Source: Neoaquamicrobium microcysteis (GTDB lineage: Bacteria > Pseudomonadota > Alphaproteobacteria > Rhizobiales > Rhizobiaceae). From it: DNA of 64,000 nt. Positions 26,168-37,300 of this stretch are shown here, in pieces. The position numbers and the translations under genes were made by a program. Every line of letters starts with the position of its first letter. Position 1 is the stretch's first letter. The stretch is from positions 1-64,000 of the forward strand of contig NZ_VSZS01000068.1 in the NCBI RefSeq assembly GCF_008180155.1, read 5' to 3'. The notes under the pieces are model-generated. The model was not told where the DNA came from and ran no database searches. It saw only the letters and a program-made list of their open reading frames with translations.

Positions 26168-27319
26168 CTACTCCACCCCGGCAATCTTGTCGGGGTCGAA
26201 CTCCGGCTGATCCGCTTCTTCCGTCGGCTGGTGAGGGAAGCCCTCTGGGCCGGACACTTCCTTGACGTCGCGCGCGATCTCCAGCGGACTTGCCGCATAA
26301 GAGGCGGCGAGGGTGGCCACCGATGTCAGTGCATGGGCATGGATACGCTCGTAGCCATGCGATGCGTCGATGCCGAAGGCGATGAGCGCCGTGCGCACGT
26401 CGTGGCCAGCCTCGATGGCAGACGCCGAATCCGACCGGTAGTAGCGGAACACGTCCTTCTGGAACGGGATTTCTTCTTCCCGGCACAGATCGACCAGCTT
26501 CTTGGTCAGGTGGTAGTCGAACGGGCCTGCCTGGTCCGCCATGGCGATGGTGACGCCGAACTCAGCCGAGTTCTGCCCCGGCGCGGTGGAGCCATTGTCG
26601 ATAGTCACCATCGAGGCGATCTCCGGCGTGACGATGGCGGCCGCACCCACGCCCACCTCCTCCGCAATGGTGAAGAGGAAGTGCACGTCGACGGGCATCT
26701 TCACGCCTTCGCGCTCCAGCGCCTCGATGGCCGCGAGCGCGATGGCCACGCCGGCCTTGTCATCGAGATGGCGGGAATTGATGAAGCCGTTGTCGAGAAA
26801 TTCCGGGTTTGGGTCGAAGGCCACGAAGTCGCCGACATCGATGCCCAGCGCGCGCGTCTCTGCCTTGGACTGCGTGATGGCGTCGATGCGCAATTCGACA
26901 TGGGGCCAGCCGACCGGCAAAGTGTCGACCTCATCGTTGAACGTGTGCCCGGACGCCTTGAGCGGCAGGACCGTGCCACGGAAGCTGCCAATCTCGCTGT
27001 AGAGCGTGACCCGCCCGCCTTCTGCAAAACGCGCCGACCAGTGGCCGATGGGCACGAGTTCCAGCCGCCCGTTTTCCTTGACGAGTTTGACCTGCGCGCC
27101 CAGCGTGTCGAGATGCGCCACGATGGCACGCGCGCCCTTGCGGCGGCTGCCCTGCCGCACGGCGCGGATCGCCCCGCGACGCGTCAGTTCAGGTGTCAGC
27201 CCCAGACGCTCCAGTTCGGCGGAGCAGTAGTGCACGACCTGGTCGGTGTAGCCGGTGGGACTGTCGATCGCCAGCAGCGCCTTGAGCTGCGCCAGCAGGT
27301 AAGCTTCGTCTATCTTCAT
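26168..27319 (-). CDS. NAGGN-operon M42/M20-type peptidase
   Basis: The 383-residue metallopeptidase has metal-ligand motifs IVAHLDTLGAQVK (residue ~65), HLDDKAGVAIALAA (~183), FTIAEEVGVG (~211) and a late HGYERIHAHAL. It matches the conserved third gene of the N-acetylglutaminylglutamine amide osmolyte cluster. Turnover of the dipeptide is the likely role, but this is not proved for the family. It follows the synthetase gene by 2 bp. Confidence 0.9.
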   Translation of the reverse strand: MKIDEAYLLAQLKALLAIDSPTGYTDQVVHYCSAELERLGLTPELTRRGAIRAVRQGSRRKGARAIVAHLDTLGAQVKLVKENGRLELVPIGHWSARFAEGGRVTLYSEIGSFRGTVLPLKASGHTFNDEVDTLPVGWPHVELRIDAITQSKAETRALGIDVGDFVAFDPNPEFLDNGFINSRHLDDKAGVAIALAAIEALEREGVKMPVDVHFLFTIAEEVGVGAAAIVTPEIASMVTIDNGSTAPGQNSAEFGVTIAMADQAGPFDYHLTKKLVDLCREEEIPFQKDVFRYYRSDSASAIEAGHDVRTALIAFGIDASHGYERIHAHALTSVATLAASYAASPLEIARDVKEVSGPEGFPHQPTEEADQPEFDPDKIAGVE

Positions 27320-27321
27320 GC

Positions 27322-29121
27322 TTATAACTTGCCGAGTGCGTGGGCAGCCGCCCGATGCCCGGAAAGCGGGAACAGAAGGTCGAGGAAACGCTCGGCCGTA
27401 GGCTGCGGTTCGTGGTTGGCGAGCCCCGGACGCTCGTTGGCTTCGATGAACACGTAGTCCGGCTCGCTCGGCGAGCGAACCATGAAGTCGATGCCGACAA
27501 CGGGGATGTCGATGGCGCGCGCAGCGGTGACCGCTGCCTCCACGAGGCGGGGATGGACGATGCCGGTCACGTCGTGGATCGAGCCGCCGGTATGCAGATT
27601 CGCAGTCTTGCGCACGACGATATCCTCGCCCTTATCCGGCACGCTGTCCAGCGTGTAGCCGGCGGCCGCCAGACAGCGCTCGGTTTCGCCGTCGATCGGT
27701 ATCCGGCTTTCGCCGCCTGTCGCGGATGCGCGGCGACGCGACTGGCTTTCGATAAGGCTGCGGATCTTGCGCCGTCCATCACCGACGATATGAGGGGGCC
27801 TGCGAATGGCCGCAGCCACGAGCTTGAAGTCGATGACGACGAGGCGCAAGTCCTCGCCCTCGAAACACGCCTCCACCAAGACTCGGTCGCAAACTTCCTT
27901 CGCCACCGCTATGGCCGTTTCGGTGTCCTCGATGGTCTCCAGACCCACCGCGACACCCCGCCCCTGTTCTCCACGCGCGGGTTTGACCACGACGCGGCCA
28001 TGCTTTTTCAGAAAGGCCTTGAGGGCCTTTGCATCGTCGCCTGCGACCATCTGCTCAGGCACAACGAGGCCCGCGTTTTCCACCACGCGCCGCGTGACCG
28101 CCTTGTCGTCGCAGATCGACATGGCCACGCCGGAGGTCAGCTCGGAAAGGCTTTCGCGGCAATGGACCGAGCGGCCGCCATGGGAAAGCCGGAAGAACCC
28201 GCCTTCCGCGTCGGTGATCTCGACATGGACGCCGCGCCGATGGGCCTCGTCCACGATCAGCCGGGCGTAAGGGTTCAGCGCGTCGTATGCCTCCAACGGC
28301 CGGGCATACAGCTTCTCGTTGATAGGGTTCTTGCGCTTGACGGCGAAGACCGGCACGCGACGGAAGCCGAGCTTTTCGTAGAGCGCGATGGCCTGCCCAT
28401 TGTCGTGCAGCACGGAGAGGTCCATGAAGGCCGCGCCACGCGCCGAGAAATGCTCGGCAAGCCGCCGCACCAACATTTCGCCGATGCCCGGGTGACGCGC
28501 CTGCGGATCGACGGCCAGACACCACAAAGACGAACCCTTTTCCGGATCGGCAAAAGCGCGACCGTGGTCTATTCCCGTCACCGTTCCGATGATTTCGCCG
28601 GATGCCTCGTCTTCGGCGACGAAGTATGTGATTGCGCGGTTGTCGCGGTTCGACCAGAAGAAATCCGGCCGGACCGGCACCATGCCGCGCGACGTGTAGA
28701 TGCGGTTGACAGCCCTGGCATCCGCCTCGGAGGACAGCCGGCGGACGAAATAGCCACGCGGCTGGCGCCTGCTCGAACGATAGGTCGAAAGCTCCAGCCT
28801 GAAGGTGTGCGACGGATCAAGAAAAATCTCCTGCGGAGCGGCAGCCAGCAGGACATGCGGATCGCGCACGTAAAAGGCGATGTCGCGTCGCTCCGGCCCT
28901 TCTTCGCGAAGCGCGTCGACCAGTTCGGAAGGCTTGTCGAAGGTCTGCGCAAAGATCAGGCGTCCCCACCCACAATCGACCGAAACGGACTGCTTTCTGG
29001 CGTCGGTTTCGGCTTCGGAAAGCCCCATCGGAGGCTTCATCGATTCTGCTCGAAGACGCCGGAGACGATGCGCCAGCGCTTTGTCGGCACGGGCGCGCGG
29101 GGCGCCGCTTTCCTTCGCCAT
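27322..29121 (-). CDS. ngg: N-acetylglutaminylglutamine synthetase (GNAT + ATP-grasp)
   Basis: The 599-residue two-domain enzyme has an N-terminal GNAT acetyltransferase (~110-290; WCLAVDPQARHPGIGEMLVR, LHDNGQAIALYEKLGF). A C-terminal ATP-grasp ligase follows (~330-590; VVVKPARGEQGRGVAVGLE, VGIDFMVRSPSEPDYVFIEA). It makes N-acetylglutaminylglutamine, the precursor of the osmolyte NAGGN. The ATG at 29121 (MAKESG) is preferred; it overlaps the upstream asnO stop region. asnO lies immediately upstream and the peptidase downstream, forming the standard three-gene set. Confidence 0.93.
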   Translation of the reverse strand: MAKESGAPRARADKALAHRLRRLRAESMKPPMGLSEAETDARKQSVSVDCGWGRLIFAQTFDKPSELVDALREEGPERRDIAFYVRDPHVLLAAAPQEIFLDPSHTFRLELSTYRSSRRQPRGYFVRRLSSEADARAVNRIYTSRGMVPVRPDFFWSNRDNRAITYFVAEDEASGEIIGTVTGIDHGRAFADPEKGSSLWCLAVDPQARHPGIGEMLVRRLAEHFSARGAAFMDLSVLHDNGQAIALYEKLGFRRVPVFAVKRKNPINEKLYARPLEAYDALNPYARLIVDEAHRRGVHVEITDAEGGFFRLSHGGRSVHCRESLSELTSGVAMSICDDKAVTRRVVENAGLVVPEQMVAGDDAKALKAFLKKHGRVVVKPARGEQGRGVAVGLETIEDTETAIAVAKEVCDRVLVEACFEGEDLRLVVIDFKLVAAAIRRPPHIVGDGRRKIRSLIESQSRRRASATGGESRIPIDGETERCLAAAGYTLDSVPDKGEDIVVRKTANLHTGGSIHDVTGIVHPRLVEAAVTAARAIDIPVVGIDFMVRSPSEPDYVFIEANERPGLANHEPQPTAERFLDLLFPLSGHRAAAHALGKL

Positions 29122-29125
29122 GCCG

Positions 29126-30901
29126 TCAGATCCCATGGGTCTGCAACCAGAGTTCGAGAAGACCGGCCTGCCACAGTTCCGAGCCTTGCAACGGCGTGAT
29201 GTGGTCGGACGGATTTGTGAACAGCGTGTCGAGGTATTCGTCGCGGAAGATCGCGCGGTCTTTGGCGGCACGCGAGGTGAGCGCGTCGCGCACCATCTCC
29301 AGATAAGGCCCATCGACATATTTGAGCTGCGGGACGGGGAAATAGCCCTTCTTGCGGTCGATCACCTCGCTGGGCACGACCAGCCGGGCGGCGTCCTTGA
29401 GCACACCCTTGCCGTTTTCGCGCAGCTTCTCCTCCGGCGGGATCTTCGCCGCGAGTTCAACCAGCTCGTGGTCGAGGAACGGCACGCGCGCCTCGAGGCC
29501 CCAAGCCATGGTCATGTTGTCGACGCGCTTGACGGGATCGTCCACCAGCATCACCTGGCTGTCGAGGCGCAGCGCGGCGTCGACTGGCGTATCCGCGCCG
29601 GTGCGCCTAAGATGTTCGGCAACGAGCGCGAGGCTGGCGTCTTCTTCCGGCATCCAGTCCGCGTTGACGTGCGACTTCATCTTGTCGTGCGAGCGGTCGA
29701 AGAACACGCGCGCGTAATCGCTCACGACATCGTTGGACGCGGCGAGCGGCGGATACCAGTGGTAGCCACCGAAGACCTCGTCGGCACCCTGCCCCGACTG
29801 CACGACCTTGATGTGCCTGGAGACCTCCTGCGAGAGCAGGTAGAACCCGACATTGTCATACGACACCATCGGCTCGGACATCGCCGCGAAGACGCCTGGC
29901 AGCGCTTCCATCAGACGGTCTGACGGCACGAAAATCTTGTGGTGGTCGGTGTCGAAATGCCTGGCGATCAGGTCCGAATAGACGAACTCGTCGCCCTTTT
30001 CGCCATTGGCTTCCTCGAAGCCCACAGAGAAGGTCATCAGACCATGCTGACCCTGCTCTGCCAGGAGACCAACGATCATGCTGGAATCGACGCCGCCGGA
30101 CAGCAGGACGCCCACCGGCACATCGGCCACCATGCGCCGCTTGACGGCCGTCCGCAGCGCTTCGAGCACCATGTCGCGCCAGTCCTGCGAGGAAAGGCCC
30201 GACATCGACGCGTCACGCTCGTAGGGTGGAGCCCAGTAGACCGTGTCGGCCTTGCGGCCATCGGGCTCGATGACGCGGATGGTTGCCGGCGGCAGCTTGC
30301 GCACGCCGTTGATGATCGTGCGCGGCGGCGGCACCACGGCATGGAACGAAAGGTAATGGTGCAGGGCGTGCCGGTCGATCGACGTGTCGATGTCGCCGGC
30401 CTTGAGAAGCGCCGGCAGGGACGATGCGAAGCGCACCGAATGCGGCGTCTCGGCCAGATAGAGCGGCTTGATGCCAAAGCGGTCGCGCGCCATCACAACC
30501 CGGCCGGTGTCGCGCTCGTGGATGACGAAGGCAAACATGCCGTGGAAGCGGTTCACGCACTCCCTGCCCCAGGCGTGGTAGGCCTTGAGGATGACTTCGG
30601 TATCGCCGTGGCTGAAGAAAGTGTAGCCCTTGCCCTCGAGCTCGCCGCGCAGTTCGGGATAGTTGTAGATGCAGCCGTTGAATGCGATCGTCAGGCCCAG
30701 TTGCGCATCCACCATGGGCTGACGCGCCTTGTCGGACAGATCGATGATCTTGAGCCTGCGGTGAGCGAGCGCGGCATTGTTATGCACGACGAGCCCCGAT
30801 CCGTCGGGTCCGCGCGGCGCAAGCGCATCCATCATCCTTGTTTGAGCGAGGACCGACGGCTGAGCGCCGTCGAAACGAATTTCTCCACAAATGCCACACA
30901 C
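29126..30901 (-). CDS. asnO: N-acetylglutaminylglutamine amidotransferase (asparagine-synthase type)
   Basis: The 591-residue protein has the class II glutamine amidotransferase N-terminus with catalytic Cys2 ([12 protein letters not shown]). A C-terminal ATP-pyrophosphatase synthase domain follows ([38 protein letters not shown]). It amidates N-acetylglutaminylglutamine to the osmolyte NAGGN. It is first in its operon; the 264-bp gap to divergent hemA must hold its promoter. Osmotic induction is known for this pathway but no control site was recognised. Confidence 0.93.
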   Translation of the reverse strand: MCGICGEIRFDGAQPSVLAQTRMMDALAPRGPDGSGLVVHNNAALAHRRLKIIDLSDKARQPMVDAQLGLTIAFNGCIYNYPELRGELEGKGYTFFSHGDTEVILKAYHAWGRECVNRFHGMFAFVIHERDTGRVVMARDRFGIKPLYLAETPHSVRFASSLPALLKAGDIDTSIDRHALHHYLSFHAVVPPPRTIINGVRKLPPATIRVIEPDGRKADTVYWAPPYERDASMSGLSSQDWRDMVLEALRTAVKRRMVADVPVGVLLSGGVDSSMIVGLLAEQGQHGLMTFSVGFEEANGEKGDEFVYSDLIARHFDTDHHKIFVPSDRLMEALPGVFAAMSEPMVSYDNVGFYLLSQEVSRHIKVVQSGQGADEVFGGYHWYPPLAASNDVVSDYARVFFDRSHDKMKSHVNADWMPEEDASLALVAEHLRRTGADTPVDAALRLDSQVMLVDDPVKRVDNMTMAWGLEARVPFLDHELVELAAKIPPEEKLRENGKGVLKDAARLVVPSEVIDRKKGYFPVPQLKYVDGPYLEMVRDALTSRAAKDRAIFRDEYLDTLFTNPSDHITPLQGSELWQAGLLELWLQTHGI

Positions 30902-31029
30902 GAGCCCGGTACAACCTCCGTTGTCGTTTCACCAATGCGGGTACACCGGGCATGCCGAAAACGGCCCCGTCGCGACCCCGCCATGGACCGAACGCCCCTT
31001 TTCCATGATGGTTCCGAAAAAACTTCCCC

Positions 31030-31043
31030 TTGCGCGAGATCAA
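31030..31043 (+). promoter_or_regulatory. possible FNR/FixK-type box upstream of hemA
   Basis: TTGCGCGAGATCAA fits the TTGAT-N4-ATCAA consensus in 8 of 10 specified positions. It lies about 123 bp before the hemA start. hemA is controlled by FnrL/FixK-type regulators in several alphaproteobacteria. The left half-site is imperfect, so this is only a candidate. Confidence 0.3.
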
Positions 31044-31165
31044 CGAGCGACGGGGCGAACGCGGCTAACAAAAGCCCGATCCGGCGTGGCAATTTGCCCG
31101 ACCCCGCCCCGTGGACGCACAAGGCCGCAGCGACTAATTTCCGGCCGCAAAATCAGGAAAGCAGA

Positions 31166-32446
31166 ATGAACTATCAGCGGTTTTTCGAGGAAGCGATCGA
31201 CCAGCTCCACGCCGAGCGGCGCTACCGGATTTTTGCGGACCTGGAGCGGATCGTGGGAGAGTTTCCCAAGGCGATCTGGCGGTCGGGGCCGGATGCGCGC
31301 GAAATCACCGTATGGTGCTCGAACGACTATCTGGGCATGGGCCAGCATCCAGACGTCATCGCCGCGTCGCAGAACGCGGCCGGCAAGATGGGCTCCGGTG
31401 CCGGCGGCACGCGCAACATCTCCGGCACAAACCATCCGCTGGTAGAACTCGAGCTGGAACTGGCCGACCTGCACGGCAAGGAAGCTGCACTCGTCTTCAC
31501 CTCGGGCTTCGTCTCGAACGAGGCGGCGATCTCGACCATCGGAAGGCTGCTGCCCAACTGCCTGATCCTGTCTGACGAACTCAACCACGCCTCGATGATC
31601 GAAGGCGTGCGGCGTTCGGGTGCGGAGAAGAAAATCTTCCGGCATAACGATCTCGCACATCTGGAAACCCTGCTTCAGCAGGCTGGCCGCGAGCGCGCCA
31701 AGCTGATCGTGTTCGAGAGCGTCTATTCGATGGACGGCGACATAGCGCCCATCGCCGCGATCGCCGACCTCGCCGACAAGTACAATGCGATGACCTATAT
31801 CGACGAGGTCCATGCTGTCGGCATGTACGGGGCGCGTGGCGGTGGTATCACCGAGCGCGAGGGGCTCGCCCACCGCATAGACGTGATCGAGGGCACGCTC
31901 GCCAAGGCGTTCGGAACGCTGGGTGGCTACATCTCCGGCACTCGCTCGTTGATCGACGCGGTGCGCTCCTATGCGCCGGGCTTCATATTCACGACCGCGC
32001 TGCCGCCTTCAATCGCCGCGGCGGCGACCGCATCGATCCGCCATCTGAAGCAGTCTCAGGTCGAGCGCGACGCCCAGCAGAGGCAAGCGCAGCGCGCCAA
32101 GGACGTGCTGTCGGCAGCAGCCCTTCCGGTTATGAACTCCGAGACGCATATCGTGCCGGTGCTGGTCGGCGAGCCGGAGCTTTGCAAGATGGCAAGCGAC
32201 CGGCTGCTCGGCAAGCACGGCATCTACATACAGCCGATCAACTACCCGACGGTGCCGCGCGGCACGGAGCGGTTGCGCATCACACCCACGCCGTTCCACG
32301 ACGACGGCCTGATAGACAGGCTGAGGGATGCGCTGGTCGAAACCTGGACCGCGCTGGGCATTCCGTTCCGCGACGAAACGAAGCCCAGCGAACCTGTGCG
32401 CTCCGACCGTGTCGTGCCGCTGGTGGTGGCGAAGTCGGGCGGCTGA
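31166..32446 (+). CDS. hemA: 5-aminolevulinate synthase
   Basis: The 426-residue PLP enzyme condenses glycine and succinyl-CoA to 5-aminolevulinate, the first step of haem and corrinoid synthesis in alphaproteobacteria. Diagnostic features are [20 protein letters not shown] at the N-terminus, [11 protein letters not shown], the glycine-rich [31 protein letters not shown], and the PLP lysine in [20 protein letters not shown] precedes the ATG at 31166. The frame extends far upstream without coding character and was trimmed. It converges with an aminotransferase gene, 1 bp apart. Confidence 0.97.
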   Translation: MNYQRFFEEAIDQLHAERRYRIFADLERIVGEFPKAIWRSGPDAREITVWCSNDYLGMGQHPDVIAASQNAAGKMGSGAGGTRNISGTNHPLVELELELADLHGKEAALVFTSGFVSNEAAISTIGRLLPNCLILSDELNHASMIEGVRRSGAEKKIFRHNDLAHLETLLQQAGRERAKLIVFESVYSMDGDIAPIAAIADLADKYNAMTYIDEVHAVGMYGARGGGITEREGLAHRIDVIEGTLAKAFGTLGGYISGTRSLIDAVRSYAPGFIFTTALPPSIAAAATASIRHLKQSQVERDAQQRQAQRAKDVLSAAALPVMNSETHIVPVLVGEPELCKMASDRLLGKHGIYIQPINYPTVPRGTERLRITPTPFHDDGLIDRLRDALVETWTALGIPFRDETKPSEPVRSDRVVPLVVAKSGG

Positions 32447-32447
32447 T

Positions 32448-33620
32448 TCAGGCCTTCTCTATCCAGCGCGCCAGCCTGTCCGACGCCTGCTCGATCTCGT
32501 CGAGGCGGCGGTGGAAGCACAGCCGGAAATAGCCCTCTCCCCCTGCACCGAACGCGGTGCCCGGAGCGAGCCCGACATTGGCGTGGTCGATGATGTCGAA
32601 GGCTGCCTTGCGAACGTCGGTCACCCCGTCGATGCGGAAGAAGGCATAGAATGCGCCTGCAGGCGGGGAAAGGTCTACGCGACCGGTGGCCAGCAAACGA
32701 TCGCACACGATGTCACGCGCTGCGCGGGCCCGTTCCACCTGCTCCGCGACGAAGGCGTCACCTCCATCCAATGCGGCTACCGCACCCCTTTGAAGGAACG
32801 CCGGCACGCCGGAGATCGAATACTGCATCAGGTTTTCGAACACCTGCTGAAGCTCGGGGTGAACCTTGAGCCAGCCAACGCGCCACCCCGTCATCGCCCA
32901 GTTCTTCGAGAAGCTGTTGACGAAAAGGATGCGGTCTTCAGCGTCGGCCACGTCGAGGAAGGAAGGCGCGCGCTTTCCGCCATAATAGAAGAGCGAGTAA
33001 ATCTCGTCGGCCACGATCCACAGGCCGCGCGAACGCGCGAGGTCGAGGATCGCCGCAAGGGTTTCTCGATCGGCAGTCCATCCCGTCGGATTGGACGGCG
33101 TGTTGACGAAGATGGCCTTCGTCGCCGGCGTCAGCGCGGCCTCGATCTTCTCGACATCGCAAGTCCAGCCATTGCCGGAGCGGTCCAGCGTGACGGGAAC
33201 CGGTCTGGCGCCGGCGATGCCAGCCGCGGCGGCGAAGTTCGGCCATGCGGGAGACAGGTAGACGACCTCGTCTCCATGGCCGGCCACCGCGTCGATGGCG
33301 AGTTGGATCGCGTGCATGCCGCCATTGGTGGCGATGAATTCTTCCGGCGCGAAGCTTTGGCCGAAGTGGCGACCGTAGTAGCGGGCAAGCGCAGCGCGCA
33401 GCTCGGGAATGCCGCGCTGCCAGGTGTAGAACGTCTCGCCACCCGCGAGCGCTGCGTTGGCTGCATCCGAAATGAATGCCGGGGTCGCGAGATCGCCCTC
33501 TCCAGCCCACAACGGAATCATCCCGTCCTTGTCGCGCCCGTGGCTCATCACGGCGACGATGCCGCTTTCCGGCGCATTGCGGGCTTCAGGGCGAAGGTGG
33601 TCGAACAGTGTCATCGTCAT
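32448..33620 (-). CDS. PLP-dependent aminotransferase, class I/II
   Basis: The 390-residue fold-type I aminotransferase has WQRGIPELRAALARYYG, NTPSNPTGWTADRETL, VADEIYSLFYYGG and the PLP-lysine motif SFSKNWAMTGWRVGW near residue 230. Specificity cannot be read from the sequence; aspartate- or aromatic-type donors are both possible. The start is ATG 33620 or the next one at 33614; no strong ribosome site separates them. It may share a transcript with mscL, with a hairpin between the two genes. Confidence 0.88.
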   Translation of the reverse strand: MTMTLFDHLRPEARNAPESGIVAVMSHGRDKDGMIPLWAGEGDLATPAFISDAANAALAGGETFYTWQRGIPELRAALARYYGRHFGQSFAPEEFIATNGGMHAIQLAIDAVAGHGDEVVYLSPAWPNFAAAAGIAGARPVPVTLDRSGNGWTCDVEKIEAALTPATKAIFVNTPSNPTGWTADRETLAAILDLARSRGLWIVADEIYSLFYYGGKRAPSFLDVADAEDRILFVNSFSKNWAMTGWRVGWLKVHPELQQVFENLMQYSISGVPAFLQRGAVAALDGGDAFVAEQVERARAARDIVCDRLLATGRVDLSPPAGAFYAFFRIDGVTDVRKAAFDIIDHANVGLAPGTAFGAGGEGYFRLCFHRRLDEIEQASDRLARWIEKA

Positions 33621-33625
33621 CTCGC

Positions 33626-33660
33626 AAAAGGAAAGACCCCGATCGCACGCGACCGGGGCC
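33626..33660 (-). terminator. probable mscL terminator
   Basis: On the minus strand a GC-rich hairpin (CCCCG/CGGGG with one internal mismatch, 33637-33658) is followed by TCTTTCCTTTT. It lies about 20 bp after the mscL stop and just before the aminotransferase start. Confidence 0.6.
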
Positions 33661-33681
33661 GGCAGGTGAGTAGCGAGACTT

Positions 33682-34104
33682 CTATCGCTTCGCAAGCAGG
33701 TCGCGAATTTCCGTCAGCAATTGGACGTCGGCGGGCGGAGGCGCGGCCGGTGCAGCTTCCTTCTCGCGCTCCAGCCTGCGGCGCATCGTGTTCACCCCTT
33801 TGACCATCAGGAAGATGATCCAGGCGAGGATGACGAAGTTGATGATTACGGTGATAAAGCTGCCATAGGCGAATACCGCGCCCTGCTGACGAGCCGCATC
33901 CAGAGTGGATGCCGTGACTTCCGACGACAGCGGGAGGAAATAGTTGGAGAAGTCGAAGCCGCCGAAGATGGCGCCGACGATCGGCATGATGATGTCGTCG
34001 ACCAGCGACGACACGATGAGGCCGAATGCGCCGCCGATAATGACACCGACCGCAAGGTCCATGACATTGCCCTTGGCGATAAATTCCTGAAATTCCTTAA
34101 TCAT
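33682..34104 (-). CDS. mscL: large-conductance mechanosensitive channel
   Basis: The 140-residue membrane protein begins [20 protein letters not shown], the classic MscL N-terminal helix and first transmembrane segment. It continues with [21 protein letters not shown] and a second transmembrane helix ([19 protein letters not shown]). A basic, Ala/Pro-rich cytoplasmic tail follows. It opens under hypo-osmotic stress to release solutes. GGAGGGAAGG lies directly before the ATG at 34104, so longer forms of the frame are rejected. Confidence 0.97.
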   Translation of the reverse strand: MIKEFQEFIAKGNVMDLAVGVIIGGAFGLIVSSLVDDIIMPIVGAIFGGFDFSNYFLPLSSEVTASTLDAARQQGAVFAYGSFITVIINFVILAWIIFLMVKGVNTMRRRLEREKEAAPAAPPPADVQLLTEIRDLLAKR

Positions 34105-34324
34105 CCTTCCCTCCTCGGAGAACGGAACAGCGCTCGAATCGACCCCCCGGCCAGGACCGGACTGTGCAACAATAGCAAAATCGGCGCGCGCGATAAGCGG
34201 GAAAGAATGGGCGGGTACAACCGGGCGGATCATCCCACTGCGTCTCAAGATCAATGGACAGGCAAGCCAAGCTGTGATTGCCTCGCTGGCCAAGGCGCAC
34301 CGTTCGTCAGGGAGGACTTAACAG

Positions 34325-37300
34325 GTGCAGGGCTGGGTCATCGTCATCGTGGCAATCGCCTATGTGACGCTGCTGTTTGCGATCGCAAGCATCGGCGATC
34401 GCCGCGCCGTGACACATGGGCCGGGCCGCGCACGGCCGTACATCTATGCGTTCAGCCTAGCCATCTACTGCACGTCGTGGACGTTCTTCGGCTCGGTCGG
34501 GTTGGCCAGTGAGCGCAGCTTCGAGTTCCTGACCATCTATATCGGGCCGATCCTCGTCTTCTTCTTCTGCTATCCGTTTCTGGCCCGCGTCATCAGGGTT
34601 GCCAAGACCGAGAAGATCACGTCGATCGCAGACTTCCTCGGCGCGCGCTATGGCAAGAGCTTTGCCGTAGCAGCCATCGCTACCATGATCGCGATGTTCG
34701 GTACCGTTCCGTACATCGCGCTTCAGCTCAAGGCGATCTCCGGCTCGATGAGCCTCATGGTCGAGCACTACAATGGTGCGCCGCCGGCGTTCGACTTCGT
34801 TATCGGCGACATCTCGCTGGCCGTCGCCCTGCTGCTTGCGCTGTTCGCCATCCTTTTCGGCACGCGCCATGCCGACGCGACCGAGCATCAGGACGGGATG
34901 ATCCTCGCGGTCGCCGTGGAATCCATCGTCAAGCTTGCCGCCTTCATAGCGGTCGGCGTCGCGGTGTCGTTCTTCCTGCTGGGCAGCCCTGCGGAGATGA
35001 TCGCCACCGTCTCGGCCAACGAGCAGGTGCAGAAGTCGCTGGACTACAGCACCTCGCTTGCCACGTGGATCGTGATGACCGTGCTGAGCGGCTTCGCCAT
35101 CATCATGCTGCCGCGCCAGTTCTACGTGACGGTGGTGGAAAACCGCTCGGAGGAGGAGTTGCGCAAGGCGAGCTGGATGTTCCCGCTCTACCTGATCGCC
35201 ATCAACCTCTACGTCATTCCCATCGCCTTCGCTGGCCTCGCAGTGCTGGGGCCGGAATCGAACTCGGACCTCTACGTCGTCTCGCTTCCGCTTCACTACG
35301 GCCAGAACGCGCTGGCGCTGTTCGCCTTCATCGGGGGCCTGTCGGCTGCGACCGCGATGGTCATCGTGGCGAGCGTAGCGTTGTCGATCATGATCTCGAA
35401 CGACCTCGTCATCCCGCTGGTGATGCGCCGGTTGCTCAAGTCGCATGCTGCCGACCGCGAAGACTGGTCGAAGGTTATCCTCAACATCCGCCGCGCGGCC
35501 ATCTTCGTCATCCTATTCGCGGCGTTCCTGTACTACCGCGAGACAACGAGCAACACGAGGCTGGCATCCATCGGGCTGATATCGTTTGCCGCGATCGCGC
35601 AGTTTGCACCAGCCTTCATAGGCGGGCTCATCTGGCGTGGCGCGAACGGCCGCGGCGCGGTGATGGGCATGATCGCCGGCATCACCGTGTGGGCCTACAC
35701 GCTGCTGTTTCCCTCACTCGCGCCCAGCGATACGGAGATCCTGCGCACCGGCCTGTTCGGGCTAGAGGCCCTGCGCCCGCAGGCGCTGTTCGGCACGGTG
35801 GGCGAGCCGCTGAACCACGGCGTGATCTGGAGCCTTTCGATCAACACGCTATTCTTTATCCTCGGGTCGCTGTCGCGCGCGTCCATGCCGCTGGAGCGCA
35901 TTCAAGCAGCGCTTTTCGTGCCACGCGATGCCAACCCGATGCCGAGCCTGAGGCGTTTCCGCACGGCGGTGACGGTCAACGACCTCAAGGACACGATCTC
36001 GCGCTATCTCGGGGTCGAGCGCACCGAACGTTCGTTCCAGAGTTTCGAGGCGAAGGAAGGTCGCGCCATCAACGGCAACGAGCTTGCCTCCATGTCGGTC
36101 ATCCGCTTTTCGGAGCAGTTGCTCACCAGCGCGGTCGGATCTTCATCTGCGCGGCTCATTTTGTCGCTGCTTTTCCAGCGAAACGACAGCAACTCGCGCG
36201 GCGCACTGCGACTGCTGGACGACGCGACCGAAGCGCTGCAGCAGAACCGCGACCTCCTGCAGACCGCGCTGGACCAGATGGAGGAAGGCGTCACGGTGTT
36301 CGACCGCGATTTCGGCCTGACCTGCTGGAACCGCCAGTTCCGCGCGCTGTTCGACCTGCCCGACGAGATGGGTCAGGTGGGCGTATCGCTGCACCATGTG
36401 CTGCACTATCTGGCGGACCGGGGCGACATTCCGCGCGGTTCGGAATACGAGACGCTCAACCGGATGACGTGGTTCGGCGAAGTGTGGTCGATCGAACTCA
36501 AGCGCTCGGGCCGCATCATCGAGTTGCGCACCAACCCGATGCCCGATGGCGGCATCGTCGCGACCTATACCGACATCACGGCACGCGTGCAGGCGGACCT
36601 CGCGCTCAAGCGGGTCAACGAGACGCTGGAGCAGCGCGTGGTGAGCCGCACCGCCGAGCTTACCCGCGTGAACGAAGAGCTGGCGATGGCGCAGATGCTG
36701 GCCGAGGAAGCCAATCTGGGCAAGACGCGCTTTCTGGCCGCCGCGGGCCACGACATCCTGCAGCCACTCAACGCCGCGCGCCTCTACTGCTCCGCCCTTC
36801 TGGAGACAGTCGAGAAAGGCAAAGTTGGCGATGCGGTTGGCAACATAGAATCCTCGCTGGAATCGGTCGAGACCATATTGGGGGCGGTGCTCGACATATC
36901 GCGCCTCGACACCGGCGCGATGAAGCCCGTGGAAACGGTATTCAAGCTGGACGGGCTGCTGCGCCAGATCGAGACCGATTTCCAGCCGCTTGCCGCCGCA
37001 AGAGGCTTGCGGCTGAGTATCGTTCCCTCCCGGCTGGCGGTGAACACCGATCGCAACCTGTTCCGACGGCTGGTGCAGAACCTCGTCTCGAACGCGATCA
37101 AGTATACGCGCTCCGGCCGGGTGCTGGTCGGCGTTCGCAGACGTGGCGAACTGCTCGAGCTTCAGGTGTGGGATACCGGCATCGGTATCGACGGGGACAA
37201 GCTGAATACAGTGTTCCGGGAGTTCACCCGGCTGGAGGAAGGCGCCAAGGTGGCACAGGGGCTGGGGCTGGGGCTGTCGATCGTCGATCGCATCGCCCGC

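Noticed and set aside
29939-31165. Long N-terminal extension of hemA
   Set aside because: It runs antisense through asnO; the ATG at 31166 has a ribosome site and matches the known ALAS N-terminus.
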